From Metapseudomonas boanensis (GTDB taxonomy: Bacteria; Pseudomonadota; Gammaproteobacteria; Pseudomonadales; Pseudomonadaceae), in contig NZ_JAGTIS010000026.1 in assembly GCF_018704125.1 (NCBI RefSeq), positions 1-42,423 on the forward strand: a DNA stretch of 42,423 bases, in the 5' to 3' direction. This document shows positions 1 through 8,071 of the stretch, piece by piece. Under the pieces are notes generated by a model. That model did no database searches, had not been told where the DNA came from, and saw only the letters and a list, made by a program, of their open reading frames with translations. How positions within the stretch are numbered: position 1 is the stretch's first letter; each line of letters begins with the position of its first letter. A program made the position numbers and the translations under genes.

Positions 1-105
1 GTTTCGGGCCTGAAGAACGAGGAAAGTCAGGGTGTCGAGTTCGGCGTCAAGACACTCGCCGCCGACTACACCCCTGCCGCCTTGCGCAACTCCGGGGTTC
101 GTTGA
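1..105 (+). CDS. C-terminal end of an unrecognised protein (partial)
   Basis: An open frame enters from the left edge and stops at a TGA ending at 105, giving the last 34 residues. The tail is hydrophilic and ends in RNSGVR. It is too short to assign a family. It is followed at 144-170 by a strong intrinsic terminator, which supports a genuine gene end here. Confidence 0.6.
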   Translation, partial: VSGLKNEESQGVEFGVKTLAADYTPAALRNSGVR

Positions 106-143
106 AAAACCTCACTAGTTGAAGGCCACAAGCCCGAGACCTG

Positions 144-170
144 GGCCGCCAGCACGACTGGCGGCCTTTT
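144..170 (+). terminator. Intrinsic terminator after the first partial gene
   Basis: A perfect 9-bp stem, GGCCGCCAG at 144-152 with CTGGCGGCC at 158-166, closes a 5-nt loop and is followed by TTTT at 167-170. It lies 38 bp after the stop codon of the partial gene and separates it from the fadL-like gene. Confidence 0.85.
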
Positions 171-331
171 ACGTGCCATTTACCAACTCAGTCGCCTTCA
201 AGTACGGGCAATCAGGGAATTAAGTACAACTTAGGAAAACTCCAGCCGACACTGAAAAGTGCTCGGAAAAGCAAGTCATTGCCTAAAGCTTGGTCAGCGT
301 TAAACAAACCAGTACAAAAAAGATATGAAAG

Positions 332-1651
332 ATGAAAACCAATAGCCGTGCAACTCGATACACTTCCAACTCCCTGATTAAATCTCTGCTGACCAGGCTC
401 ACCTTTGCCACTGCCCTATTCAGCCTTTCAACGGCCGCAAGTGCCAATGGCATTGCACTAAACGAGCAGAGCGCCAGCAGCGCTGGAACCGCTTATGCCG
501 GAAGATCGTCATCTGCATTGGATGCCAGCACCATTTATGGAAACCCTGCCGGCCTGACCAAGCTGAAGCGCAGCCAGATCAGCGGCGGAGCGGCCTTGAT
601 ATCGGTCAGCAACGACATCAGCGATGCAAGCAGCGACGCTTCAGGAACAAATAAAGGAGACTCGGTCCCCATTGGAGTCATGCCCTTCGCCTATATCTCC
701 ACGCCACTTGATGATCGTTTTTCGATTGGTCTTGGCTTCTATGTTCCGAGTGGCCTGATCAATGATTACGAGAGCACGTTCCAGGGCCGTCACCATGGCT
801 CTCATAGCGAAACGAAAGAAATCACCCTGCAACCGACTATTGCCTATCGCGTCAATGACTTCCTATCCATCGGCGGCGGCCTGACTTTTAACTATTTTGA
901 AGCGGACCTCCGGAACAACCTGGCGACCGGCAGCCTGAACAACGGTACGGAAACAGAGGTCGCCATCAAGGGAGACGACACCGCCATCGGCTACAACATC
1001 GGCCTGTTGCTCGACCTGAGTGATTCAACCACCTGGGGCATTACCTACCACTCCAAGCGAAGCTATCAACTCGAGGGGCACACCGAGGTATCCGGCGCTC
1101 CGGCCTTTCTCGCTCTTGATGGAAAGTATGACGCCAAGATCGACCTGGAAATGCCCGAGTCGGTGGATACATCCATCACCCACCGCTTCAATAGCCGCTG
1201 GACTGGATACCTGGGTACCACCTGGACTCGCTGGAGCCGACTTCAGAAGTTCGAAGCCATCAATAGCAATGTTTCCGCCATTGGCCAAAGCGTGGGCCTG
1301 GGTCGGGTTGGCGAGACACTGAACTGGCATGACACCTGGACAACAGCCATTGGCGTGGCCTATCAACTCAACCCGCAGTGGGTACTGAGAGCAGGTTACG
1401 CATACGATCCCGCTCCGGTCGGCAATGCGGACCGCAGTGTGCGAATTCCCGTGGGCAACCGAAAGGCCGTGACATTCGGCGCCGCCTATTCACCAAGCCC
1501 CGACCTGACGGTGGATATTGCCTACGGCTATCTCTGGGACTCCGAGGCTTCGGTACATCAATCGGGAGATCCAGCGCTTCAGCCCGAATACAGCGCAAAG
1601 TTCAACAACAGGGCAAACGGACTGGCCGTGCAGTTTTCGTACAACTTCTAA
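332..1651 (+). CDS. FadL-family outer-membrane transport protein
   Basis: Predicted 439-residue outer-membrane beta-barrel of the OMPP1/FadL/TodX family, which passes long-chain fatty acids or other hydrophobic compounds across the outer membrane. An N-terminal signal peptide of about 38 residues ends near ASA-NGIAL. The family's mature N-terminus is then visible: NGIALNEQSASSAGTAYAGR, followed by the TIYGNPAGL motif that marks the hatch domain. The protein ends in the aromatic residue F (VQFSYNF), as expected for a BAM substrate. The start at 332 has only a weak purine-rich stretch upstream. An ATG at 325 opens a six-codon frame that overlaps this start in another frame and ends at 345. The exact substrate cannot be told from sequence; FadL paralogues in Pseudomonas handle fatty acids, esters or aromatics. 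Confidence 0.88.
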   Translation: MKTNSRATRYTSNSLIKSLLTRLTFATALFSLSTAASANGIALNEQSASSAGTAYAGRSSSALDASTIYGNPAGLTKLKRSQISGGAALISVSNDISDASSDASGTNKGDSVPIGVMPFAYISTPLDDRFSIGLGFYVPSGLINDYESTFQGRHHGSHSETKEITLQPTIAYRVNDFLSIGGGLTFNYFEADLRNNLATGSLNNGTETEVAIKGDDTAIGYNIGLLLDLSDSTTWGITYHSKRSYQLEGHTEVSGAPAFLALDGKYDAKIDLEMPESVDTSITHRFNSRWTGYLGTTWTRWSRLQKFEAINSNVSAIGQSVGLGRVGETLNWHDTWTTAIGVAYQLNPQWVLRAGYAYDPAPVGNADRSVRIPVGNRKAVTFGAAYSPSPDLTVDIAYGYLWDSEASVHQSGDPALQPEYSAKFNNRANGLAVQFSYNF

Positions 1652-1719
1652 AAGGCGGTTCTGTCCGTGATTTCTCACCTGTGCCGGAACCTGTCGCTGT
1701 TAGTGAATAGGGGCTCACT

Positions 1720-3885
1720 ATGACTGTGCTGCAAAGCTCCCACATGCAATTGTCTCCCGGCGAGCGCGCCTGGCTGCCCTGGTTCGGCAGAACCGGCAAG
1801 CTGGCCATGGGCTGGTCCTGCTGGCTCAATCGCAGCGTCTACGCCGAGGTGGAGCAGACCTTCGAGGGCATCGCCGAGACCCGTGTGCGGCTGCTGCAGG
1901 ACTGGGCGGCAAGCCAGTGGCAGCAGTTGGAGGAACTGGCCGCCGGCCTGGGCCACGACCTCCAGCCCGACGCAGGGTTGCTGCAGTCCTGGCTCAAGCG
2001 CATGCCCGACCTCTCCGAGTTGTTCCTAGTGAATGCCGAGGGGCACGTCACCGCCAGCACCTTCGCCCCGCGCCTGAGCGCCCGCGACCTACCGGCGGAG
2101 GCCCTTGCCCGCGGCCTGTGCGCGCCGCTGCTGCACGGCCCCTATCGCGACCCGCAGACCCTGGTGATCGGCCCCAGCAGCTCGCGCTTCCACGATGCGG
2201 TGACGCTGATGTTCTACCAGCCCATCCGTATCGGGCAGCGCACTCTGGGCTGTCTCTGCGGCCGGGTGCCCAACGACGTGCTGGGGGACCTGATCCAGCG
2301 TGAGGCGGGGCATATCTACCGGGAGTCCGGAGACAACTACCTGTTCATGGTGGACTCGCGCCTGGATCCTTCGATCCAGGCCGGCACCGCCCTCTCCCGC
2401 TCACGCTTCGAGGACGCGACCTTCACCCATGGCGAGAACCTCAAGCAGGGCGTGCACACCGCCTTCGGCACGGTACGGGTCCAGCAGCACACCGAGCTGG
2501 AACTGCGTTTCACCGACCCGGCCACCGGCCAGTTGCACCCCGGCGTGCGGGAAACCATCCACAAGGGTTCGAACCTCTTCGTCTGCTACCCCGGCTACTC
2601 CGATTACCGCCATATCCCGGTGATCGGCAAGGGCGTGACCTTCCAGCTCCCCGGCTCGCCGGACCGCTGGGGGATGATGTGCGAGGCTGACCTGGAAGAG
2701 GTCTACCGCCGTCGCTCCATCAGCTTCGCCCTGATGCGCACTTACCTGCTCACCCTGGTCTCCGTCACCGCCGCCGGCTTCCTCCTGCAGCGCCACAGCG
2801 GCCTGCCGGAGAACGCCCTCTATCTGCTGCAGACCCTGTTACTGGGCGCGGGCGCCCTGTGCTTCCGCCACTTCGGCCCGGGGCGCCTGGCCGCCCGCCT
2901 GCAGGAGATGACCACCCTGGTGCGCACCATCGCCGAGGGCGAGGGCAACCTGCGCCAGCGACTGGACAGCTCGCGCATGCGACATGACGAAACCGGCGAC
3001 ATGGGCCGCTGGATCAACAGCTTCATCGACAACCTAGACGGCACCGTCGGCCGGGTGATAGACGCCTCCCACCACATGCACCGGACCAACGACCAGATGC
3101 TCGAGCGCAGCAGCCAGGCCAGCCAGACCAGCGGCCAGGTGGCCGAGGCGGTGCACGCCATGCTGGTGTTGGTGGAAGAGCAGCTGGGGGAAATCAACCA
3201 GGCCTCGATGACCGCCTCGGAAATGAAGCAGGCCATGGACGAGGTGGTGGCCCGCGCCCATCAGCGCTTCGAGTCGGTACGCCTGGGCGCTCGCTCCATC
3301 CGCGACGTGGTGGAGCGCTCTGCCGGCAGCGTGCAGTCCCTGGACAGCCAGATGACCCAGATCGAGGAGATCGTCGGACTGATCGCCGACATCACCAACC
3401 AGACCAACCTGCTGGCCCTGAATGCCGCCATCGAGGCGGCCCGCGCTGGCGACCACGGGCGCGGCTTCGCCGTGGTCGCCGGGGAAGTCCGCAATCTCGC
3501 CCAGCGCACCGCCAGCGCCGCCGAGGACATTCGCAACCGCGTCGAGGGGCTGAAGGGCGCCACCCGCCAAGCGGTGGACTTCATGGAGGACGGCGTGCGC
3601 AATGTCGACAGCGGCCTGCGCCTGACCGAGGAGGCCTCCAGCGAGAACCTGCACCTGCATCGCACGGTGGAGCGCATGTTCGAGATCATCAAGCAGCTCA
3701 ACCAGCGCAGCCTGGAGTACGGCCAGACCATACGCGGCGTGAACCAGGCCTCCAGCGAGATGGGGCAGTCAGTCGACGTCCTGCGCAACAGCGCGGAGCG
3801 AGTGAGGCATACGGCGAACCAACTGCAACAGCTCGTTGCGCAATTCAACGTGAGCCCGCGGACAAGCGAAAACTCAGCTGCATGA
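1720..3885 (+). CDS. Methyl-accepting chemotaxis protein with unusual topology
   Basis: A 721-residue chemoreceptor. The C-terminal half is a clear MCP signalling domain: the hairpin tip lies at about residues 547-602, with [20 protein letters not shown], then [20 protein letters not shown] and VRNLAQR. Before it comes a HAMP-like linker (about 385-445). The N-terminal 330 residues look like a PDC/Cache-type sensor (for example [12 protein letters not shown] near 207). I see no convincing first membrane segment at the N-terminus. The clear hydrophobic stretches are two close together, about 335-357 and 364-383, just after the sensor. Canonical receptors instead have one helix on each side of a periplasmic sensor. 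No ligand can be assigned. The gene lies 68 bp after the fadL-like gene on the same strand, so it may be co-transcribed and could sense a hydrophobic nutrient, but that is inference. Confidence 0.9.
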   Translation: MTVLQSSHMQLSPGERAWLPWFGRTGKLAMGWSCWLNRSVYAEVEQTFEGIAETRVRLLQDWAASQWQQLEELAAGLGHDLQPDAGLLQSWLKRMPDLSELFLVNAEGHVTASTFAPRLSARDLPAEALARGLCAPLLHGPYRDPQTLVIGPSSSRFHDAVTLMFYQPIRIGQRTLGCLCGRVPNDVLGDLIQREAGHIYRESGDNYLFMVDSRLDPSIQAGTALSRSRFEDATFTHGENLKQGVHTAFGTVRVQQHTELELRFTDPATGQLHPGVRETIHKGSNLFVCYPGYSDYRHIPVIGKGVTFQLPGSPDRWGMMCEADLEEVYRRRSISFALMRTYLLTLVSVTAAGFLLQRHSGLPENALYLLQTLLLGAGALCFRHFGPGRLAARLQEMTTLVRTIAEGEGNLRQRLDSSRMRHDETGDMGRWINSFIDNLDGTVGRVIDASHHMHRTNDQMLERSSQASQTSGQVAEAVHAMLVLVEEQLGEINQASMTASEMKQAMDEVVARAHQRFESVRLGARSIRDVVERSAGSVQSLDSQMTQIEEIVGLIADITNQTNLLALNAAIEAARAGDHGRGFAVVAGEVRNLAQRTASAAEDIRNRVEGLKGATRQAVDFMEDGVRNVDSGLRLTEEASSENLHLHRTVERMFEIIKQLNQRSLEYGQTIRGVNQASSEMGQSVDVLRNSAERVRHTANQLQQLVAQFNVSPRTSENSAA

Positions 3886-4229
3886 AGCAAACACCCAAGA
3901 AACGCCACCTTGGTCAGGGCCTTGAAGCGGAGATGCCCAACCGGGATGCCCAAGGAGTCCGGCGTAGTTGAGAGGCCTCAGTGCTGCTGACAGGACGTCG
4001 GCGAATGAGACCGGAACTACCGTTCTGGCCTCATATCCGTCATGCGAATGGAGCGCATGCCGCTATAGGTACTACCCGTACTCCATAGCGATCCCATCCC
4101 CCCGCGCTGGACCTGGGCGGCGCTGGTCAAAAGCCGGCGCTGCCCAGTCACTTTCCGACCCCTTCCCTGCCATGGCGCGGAGTGGAAGTCATGGCAATCG
4201 TTGCTCAACTCGAGGGCCACTCGGCGCAT
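3886..4229. other. 344-bp gap with no recognisable gene
   Basis: This lies between the end of the chemoreceptor and the end of rnfD, which converge on it. The short open frames on both strands resemble no family I know. If the rnf genes were part of a normal rnfABCDGE operon, rnfG and rnfE would follow rnfD here on the minus strand, and neither is present. I see no clear intrinsic terminator. Confidence 0.5.
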
Positions 4230-5216
4230 TCACCCTTCACCTCGACTCGGGTCGCTGCGCACGCTCTCAACCCGGTCCGCTATGTACCAGGGGCGCTGTA
4301 TGCGCAGCACCAGCCGGTCGATCTGCGGCACCAGCAGGTTGGCAGCCAGCACGGCGAAGCAGAGACCATCGGCATAAAGCCCAAACTCGCGAATCATTTC
4401 GGTCAGCACGCCAATGGTCACGCCGAAGAGGATGCGGCCAGCACGCGTATCGGGGCTGGTGACCGGATCGGTGGCGATGAAAAAGGCGGTGAACAGGAGG
4501 CCGCCAAGGCTGAGGTTGTACAGGCTTTCCTGTGGGCTATGGCCGGCTGCCATGCACAGCAATGCCGCACTGGCGAGCAACGCCAGGGGAATCTCGATTC
4601 GGATCACCCGCAGTACAGCCAGCATCAAACCGCCGGCAATGTAGCCGTACCCTGACAGATTGGGGGTGATCGGTGTGAGCTGGTTCCGGGATAGCTGTGT
4701 GGCGCCGGCGAACGCATCGAGGTCAAGGGGAGCCGTCAGCTGTAGCTGCTGCAGTAGCACCTCCTTGGCGCCCATCGCGAGGGTCCAGGGGGCATAGTTC
4801 GATGGCGCGGGGTACAGCTGCTGGTAGAAGCAGATAGCGATGATCCCCAAGCCAACCATGGCGGGGTTGAGACGGTTGCGACCCAGGCCTCCACTGCCGT
4901 GTTTGCACAGTGCGAGAGCAGCAAAACTGGCCAGCGCCATCATCCACAGCGGCACCATCAGCGGCAGTGCCCGAGCCAGTATCAGGCCTAGCACCAGCCA
5001 GCTCAGGTCGCTCAAACCCTCGCGTACATTGCGTCCGCGCAGGCGCAGCAGGGCGGATTCGAAGCCCAGGGCCAGCAACACGCACCAGAAGGTCTGCAAC
5101 CAGACCACGACGCCAAATTGCCAGGCGTACAGGGCGGTGCCCGGCAGCAGACACAAGCTGACCAGCAGCATCACCGTGCGGAGTCGGTGCGGGGTCGGAC
5201 GGAGTATCAGGCTCAT
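4230..5216 (-). CDS. rnfD: RnfD-like subunit of an Rnf/Rsx electron-transport complex
   Basis: A 328-residue inner-membrane protein of the NqrB/RnfD family. In a complete Rnf complex it carries covalent FMN and takes part in ion-coupled electron flow between ferredoxin and NAD. Visible signs are the start MSLILRPTPH, several membrane helices, RNRLNPAMVG near 113, the flavinylation-type motif DAFAGAT with Thr at about 173 (the usual motif is S-G-A-T, here A-G-A-T), LSGYGYI near 187 and IATDPVTSP near the C-terminal third. The ATG at 5216 is chosen because it overlaps the rnfC stop by four bases (ATGA), typical translational coupling. It is somewhat shorter than the roughly 350 residues of enterobacterial RsxD. 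No rnfA, B, G or E lies nearby, so function as part of a complete complex is doubtful unless the other subunits are encoded elsewhere. Confidence 0.88.
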   Translation of the reverse strand: MSLILRPTPHRLRTVMLLVSLCLLPGTALYAWQFGVVVWLQTFWCVLLALGFESALLRLRGRNVREGLSDLSWLVLGLILARALPLMVPLWMMALASFAALALCKHGSGGLGRNRLNPAMVGLGIIAICFYQQLYPAPSNYAPWTLAMGAKEVLLQQLQLTAPLDLDAFAGATQLSRNQLTPITPNLSGYGYIAGGLMLAVLRVIRIEIPLALLASAALLCMAAGHSPQESLYNLSLGGLLFTAFFIATDPVTSPDTRAGRILFGVTIGVLTEMIREFGLYADGLCFAVLAANLLVPQIDRLVLRIQRPWYIADRVESVRSDPSRGEG

Positions 5217-6613
5217 GTACGCAGCTCCGTCTTGCTCTGGCGGAAGCGCTCGCGCAGCGGCAGATGGCTCGGACAGGTGCTGCTGCAGCTGCCGCATTCG
5301 ATGCAGGCATCCAGTCGCAATTCCTGCAGGCTGGCCTTGTCATGGCGCTCGGCAGCGGCGTAGAGGTCCAGCGGTCTGAGCGACATCGGGCAGACATCCA
5401 CGCAGCGCGTACAACGGATGCAACTGCCCGCGGGTTGGGCTGCCGGCAGGTAGCGCTCGGCGCCGAATATCAGGCAGCTACTGGTCTTGCTGATGACGGC
5501 GGTTGGGTCCGGTAGCGGCTGTCCCATCATCGGGCCGCCGACCTGGGTCAGCTGGCTTTCGGGGTCAGCGCCAGCAACGGCGCGCAGTGCGCTGACCGGG
5601 TAACCCACCGGCACTTCAACATTCCCGGGGCGCTCGCAGACTCCGGTCAGCGTCAACACGCGAGATATCAGCGGTTCGGAATGGAAGATGGCCCGTCCCA
5701 GGGCGTAGAGCGTCGCGACATTCAGCGCCAGTACGCCGATATCGGCGGGCCGGGTCCCTGGCGCCAGGTTTCGGCCACTCAGGCTCTTGATCATCAGCGG
5801 TTGGCCCCCTGCCGGATAACGCTCCGGTAGCGGACAGATCTCGACCCGGGTGCGCGCCTGGCGAGCGGCGGCACACAAGGCAGCCATCGCCTCCGGTTTG
5901 TTGGTTTCGATCCCGAAACGGGTCAGCGTTATTCCCAGCAGCGCGGCGAGATAATCGGCGGCTTCGATCAGCGCCTCGGCGCGTTCGCGCATGAGACGGT
6001 CATCGCAGGTCAGGAAGGGTTCACATTCGGCACCATTGATCAGCAGCAGGTCGGGGTGCTGGGCGCCGGCCAGCTTTAGGGCCGTCGGGAAACCCGCCCC
6101 ACCAAGGCCAACTATCCCCATCCGCAATGCCCGTTCGACCAGCGCCTCGGGCGTTTGCGGTAGCCCCGGCACCGGGCGTTCGACCCACTCATCCAGACCA
6201 TCTGCATGCAGAATGACGGCCATGACCGGCTCGGCCGAGTCGGCCGCGAAGGCGAGACCAACCTGTTCCACGATGCCGGAGGTGCTGGCATGCACCCAAG
6301 GGGTGTTGTCATCGCCGATACCGATCACCTCACCCTTGCGCACAAGCTGCCCCGGCTGGACGCAAGGCTCGGCGCATCGGCGCCCCCGCTCGAGCGGGAT
6401 TGCCAGCTGCACCTGTCCGACTGCGATCGGGGCAATCGGCGTGGCGTTGGATAACTCCTTGTAGCCTCTGAGCTTGATCCCTCCGTGCCAGCTGCGCTGC
6501 GAGGGTGAGGCGACGGCGAGCAGGCGGCGCCAGAAGGGTTTCTGTTGCGGCTGACGTTGGCCGCGGACGAGGTCTTGCATGCGCTCGACGCTTTGCAACG
6601 ATTGGCTAGACAT
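5213..6613 (-). CDS. rnfC: RnfC-like subunit of an Rnf/Rsx electron-transport complex
   Basis: A 466-residue peripheral subunit related to NuoF/RnfC that accepts electrons from, or delivers them to, NAD(H) at the cytoplasmic face. It has the N-terminal RnfC barrel (HGGIKLRGYKELSNATPI), the GLGGAGFPTALKL nucleotide/FMN-binding region, and near the C-terminus two 4Fe-4S motifs, CIRCTRCVDVCP at about 398-409 and CIECGSCSSTCP at about 437-448, each CxxCxxCxxxC. The start at 6613 is preceded by a strong GGAGGG ribosome site at correct spacing; the open frame extends further upstream but without family similarity. It lacks the long C-terminal alanine/lysine-rich repeat of E. coli RsxC. It is coupled to rnfD, but the other four usual subunits are absent from both flanks. 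Confidence 0.9.
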   Translation of the reverse strand: MSSQSLQSVERMQDLVRGQRQPQQKPFWRRLLAVASPSQRSWHGGIKLRGYKELSNATPIAPIAVGQVQLAIPLERGRRCAEPCVQPGQLVRKGEVIGIGDDNTPWVHASTSGIVEQVGLAFAADSAEPVMAVILHADGLDEWVERPVPGLPQTPEALVERALRMGIVGLGGAGFPTALKLAGAQHPDLLLINGAECEPFLTCDDRLMRERAEALIEAADYLAALLGITLTRFGIETNKPEAMAALCAAARQARTRVEICPLPERYPAGGQPLMIKSLSGRNLAPGTRPADIGVLALNVATLYALGRAIFHSEPLISRVLTLTGVCERPGNVEVPVGYPVSALRAVAGADPESQLTQVGGPMMGQPLPDPTAVISKTSSCLIFGAERYLPAAQPAGSCIRCTRCVDVCPMSLRPLDLYAAAERHDKASLQELRLDACIECGSCSSTCPSHLPLRERFRQSKTELRT

Positions 6614-6926
6614 TTTCTGCCCTCCAATTTTTGGACGTAAAACACCCCTGTGCACCAATGCGCATAAGGGGTTATTGCTTCCGGGGTCTTGAGGGAAAAG
6701 CGAGGCGGGGCACTCGATCACTCACGGGATTCAGAGTGCCGAACGGGTGAGTTGTTCAGTATTTGATCAATAACCTGACGAATGGTAAGTGAATTGTCGA
6801 CCTGCGTGGCGATCAACAGGAGCACGGCGAAGTATTGCCGAGTTGTAAACACGCAGCCTTTGGCCGGCTATGATCGTGGCGTGTGCAGCGGCGTCCAACC
6901 ACATGCTCCAAGTGGGTTTCTAGGCA
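6614..6926. other. Gene-poor stretch upstream of rnfC
   Basis: No recognisable gene. On the minus strand a 44-residue open frame with a GTG start (6718-6852) contains a hydrophobic stretch, but no family or ribosome site supports it. The rnfC promoter should lie here; I could not single out a convincing -35/-10 pair. The stretch ends abruptly in the tRNA fragment at 6927, so it may be the inner edge of an inserted or rearranged segment. Confidence 0.4.
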
Positions 6927-6972
6927 ACTCATAATCCTTTGGTCCACGGTTCGAGTCCGTGTGGGCCCACCA
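6927..6972 (+). pseudogene. 3' half of a tRNA with CAT anticodon (truncated tRNA-Met-like)
   Basis: Bases 6928-6934 form an anticodon loop ctCATaa (anticodon 6930-6932), followed by TCCTT for the 3' side of the anticodon stem. The T arm is CACGG / TTCGAGT / CCGTG (6945-6961), then the acceptor 3' strand TGGGCCC (6962-6968), discriminator A and encoded CCA at 6970-6972. The 5' half (GGGCCCA, D arm) is missing: the bases before 6927 do not pair with the stem. Only a 46-bp 3' segment of a methionine- or isoleucine-2-type tRNA is left, followed by an intact terminator at 6978. This is the form left at the distal end of an integrative element that uses a tRNA 3' end, or by recombination between tRNA copies. 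Confidence 0.8.
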
Positions 6973-6977
6973 AATCG

Positions 6978-7001
6978 AAAGCCGCGCAGTGCGCGGCTTT
7001 T
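6978..7001 (+). terminator. Intrinsic terminator of the truncated tRNA
   Basis: AAAGCCGCGC (6978-6987) pairs perfectly with GCGCGGCTTT (6991-7000) across a 3-nt loop, ending in a short T run. It sits five bases after the tRNA CCA, so the native downstream flank of the tRNA is preserved and the disruption came from the left. Confidence 0.85.
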
Positions 7002-7101
7002 GCGTTTCTGTCTGACGCTAATCGCTTCCTTGCTGATCCCAAGTCAGCACTCGCCTACGCTGATCCTGTATGCCCTTCCTCCACCAAGCAGGGTCCGCAG
7101 C

Positions 7102-8052
7102 ATGGCCACCACCTTCCGCATCGTCACCCTGACCTTGAGCCCAGCACTGGACCTTGCCACCGGCATCCCGCGGCTATGTCCTAATGACAAGCTGCGCTGC
7201 AGCACGCCGGTGTATGCGCCTGGCGGGGGTGGGATCAATGTGGCCAGGGCGATTCACCGGTTGGGGGGCGAGGCGTTTGCGTTGTTTCCGGCCGGTGGAT
7301 CGACGGGGCAGCACTTGGTGGAGCGGCTGAATGCCGAGGGCGTGGCGAATCGGGTGGTGCCGATTGCGGAGTGGACGCGCGAGTGCATCAACGTGACGAA
7401 CCAGTCCGACGGGCAGCAGTACCGTTTCGTCATGCCCGGCGCCCGGCTCGCGCCGGCGGAGCAGGAAGCCTTGCTCGCTGCACTGGCGGCGATCCCAGCC
7501 CCGGATTACCTGGTGATCAGCGGCAGCCTGCCGGAGGGGCTGGCGGCGGACTTTCTGCCGCGCCTCCTGCAGGGAGCCGTGCGAAACGGGGTGCGCTGCG
7601 TGGTCGACAGCACCGGCCCAGCCCTGCGCCAGGCGCTGGATGTGGGCGGCGTGTTCCTGATCAAACCGAACCTGGAGGAACTGAGCGCGCTGGCCGGGGT
7701 GGCTATCGCCGGGCCGGAACAACTGGCACAACTGGCGCGCGGGCTGGTGGAGGCGGGGTGCTGTCAGGGTGTCCTGGTGTCCCTGGGGCCTCAAGGCGCG
7801 CTACTGGTGACCGACTCGCTGATCGAGCGCATTCCGGCGCCGACGGTGCCGCGCCGCAGTACGGTCGGCGCGGGCGACAGCCTGGTCGCGGCGGTCACGC
7901 TGAAGCTGGCGGCGGGAGCCGGGTGGCTGGAGGCGGCGCGTTACGGCGTGGCCGCGGGGACGGCTGCGATCATGACCGAAGGCAGCGAGTTGTGCCGCGT
8001 GGAAGAGACGGAGCGATTGTTTGGGTGGCTGCAGGGCGCCCCCGCTCCTTAA
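7102..8052 (+). CDS. pfkB: PfkB-type 6-phosphofructokinase II
   Basis: A 316-residue ribokinase-family sugar kinase. It matches 6-phosphofructokinase II of E. coli better than FruK or LacC: TLTLSPALDLAT at the N-terminus, KLRC at 30-33, GGGGINVARAI at 41-51 (FruK has a different glycine motif), QQYRFVMPGARL near 106-117, and the C-terminal GAGDS anion hole with catalytic Asp at about 259. The expected reaction is ATP-dependent phosphorylation of fructose 6-phosphate to fructose 1,6-bisphosphate. The ATG at 7102 begins the conserved fold; the open frame extends upstream through the tRNA fragment, which cannot be coding. It has no operon partner and ends convergently with the racemase gene. 1-Phosphofructokinase or tagatose kinase activity is a less likely alternative. 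Confidence 0.85.
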   Translation: MATTFRIVTLTLSPALDLATGIPRLCPNDKLRCSTPVYAPGGGGINVARAIHRLGGEAFALFPAGGSTGQHLVERLNAEGVANRVVPIAEWTRECINVTNQSDGQQYRFVMPGARLAPAEQEALLAALAAIPAPDYLVISGSLPEGLAADFLPRLLQGAVRNGVRCVVDSTGPALRQALDVGGVFLIKPNLEELSALAGVAIAGPEQLAQLARGLVEAGCCQGVLVSLGPQGALLVTDSLIERIPAPTVPRRSTVGAGDSLVAAVTLKLAAGAGWLEAARYGVAAGTAAIMTEGSELCRVEETERLFGWLQGAPAP

Positions 8053-8071
8053 AGAGGAGAAGAAGCGGGGG
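8039..8071. terminator. Hairpin between convergent pfkB and racemase genes
   Basis: CCCCCGCT at 8039-8046 pairs with AGCGGGGG at 8064-8071. The hairpin overlaps both stop codons and has no long T run, so it may be a bidirectional terminator or part of the dispersed CTCACCCC repeat family seen at 17090, 29036 and 32724. Confidence 0.4.

Noticed and set aside
325-345. A six-codon ATG frame overlapping the fadL-like start, a possible leader peptide.
   Set aside because: Too short and without a ribosome site of its own to separate from chance in an A-rich leader.
4182-4655. A 157-codon plus-strand frame at the 3' end of rnfD.
   Set aside because: It is mostly antisense to the conserved RnfD coding sequence and has no family resemblance.
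6718-6852. A 44-codon GTG-started frame on the minus strand with a hydrophobic segment, between rnfC and the tRNA fragment.
   Set aside because: No Shine-Dalgarno sequence, no recognised family and no conservation that can be judged by eye. It is mentioned only as gap content.
1-7000. An integrase or transposase gene expected if the tRNA scar marks an island.
   Set aside because: None of the open frames left of the scar shows tyrosine- or serine-recombinase or transposase motifs; the element, if any, must extend beyond the window or have lost it.
6883-7101. Possible N-terminal extension of the PfkB protein.
   Set aside because: The extension would be read through the tRNA fragment and its terminator, and the PfkB family begins at the ATG at 7102.
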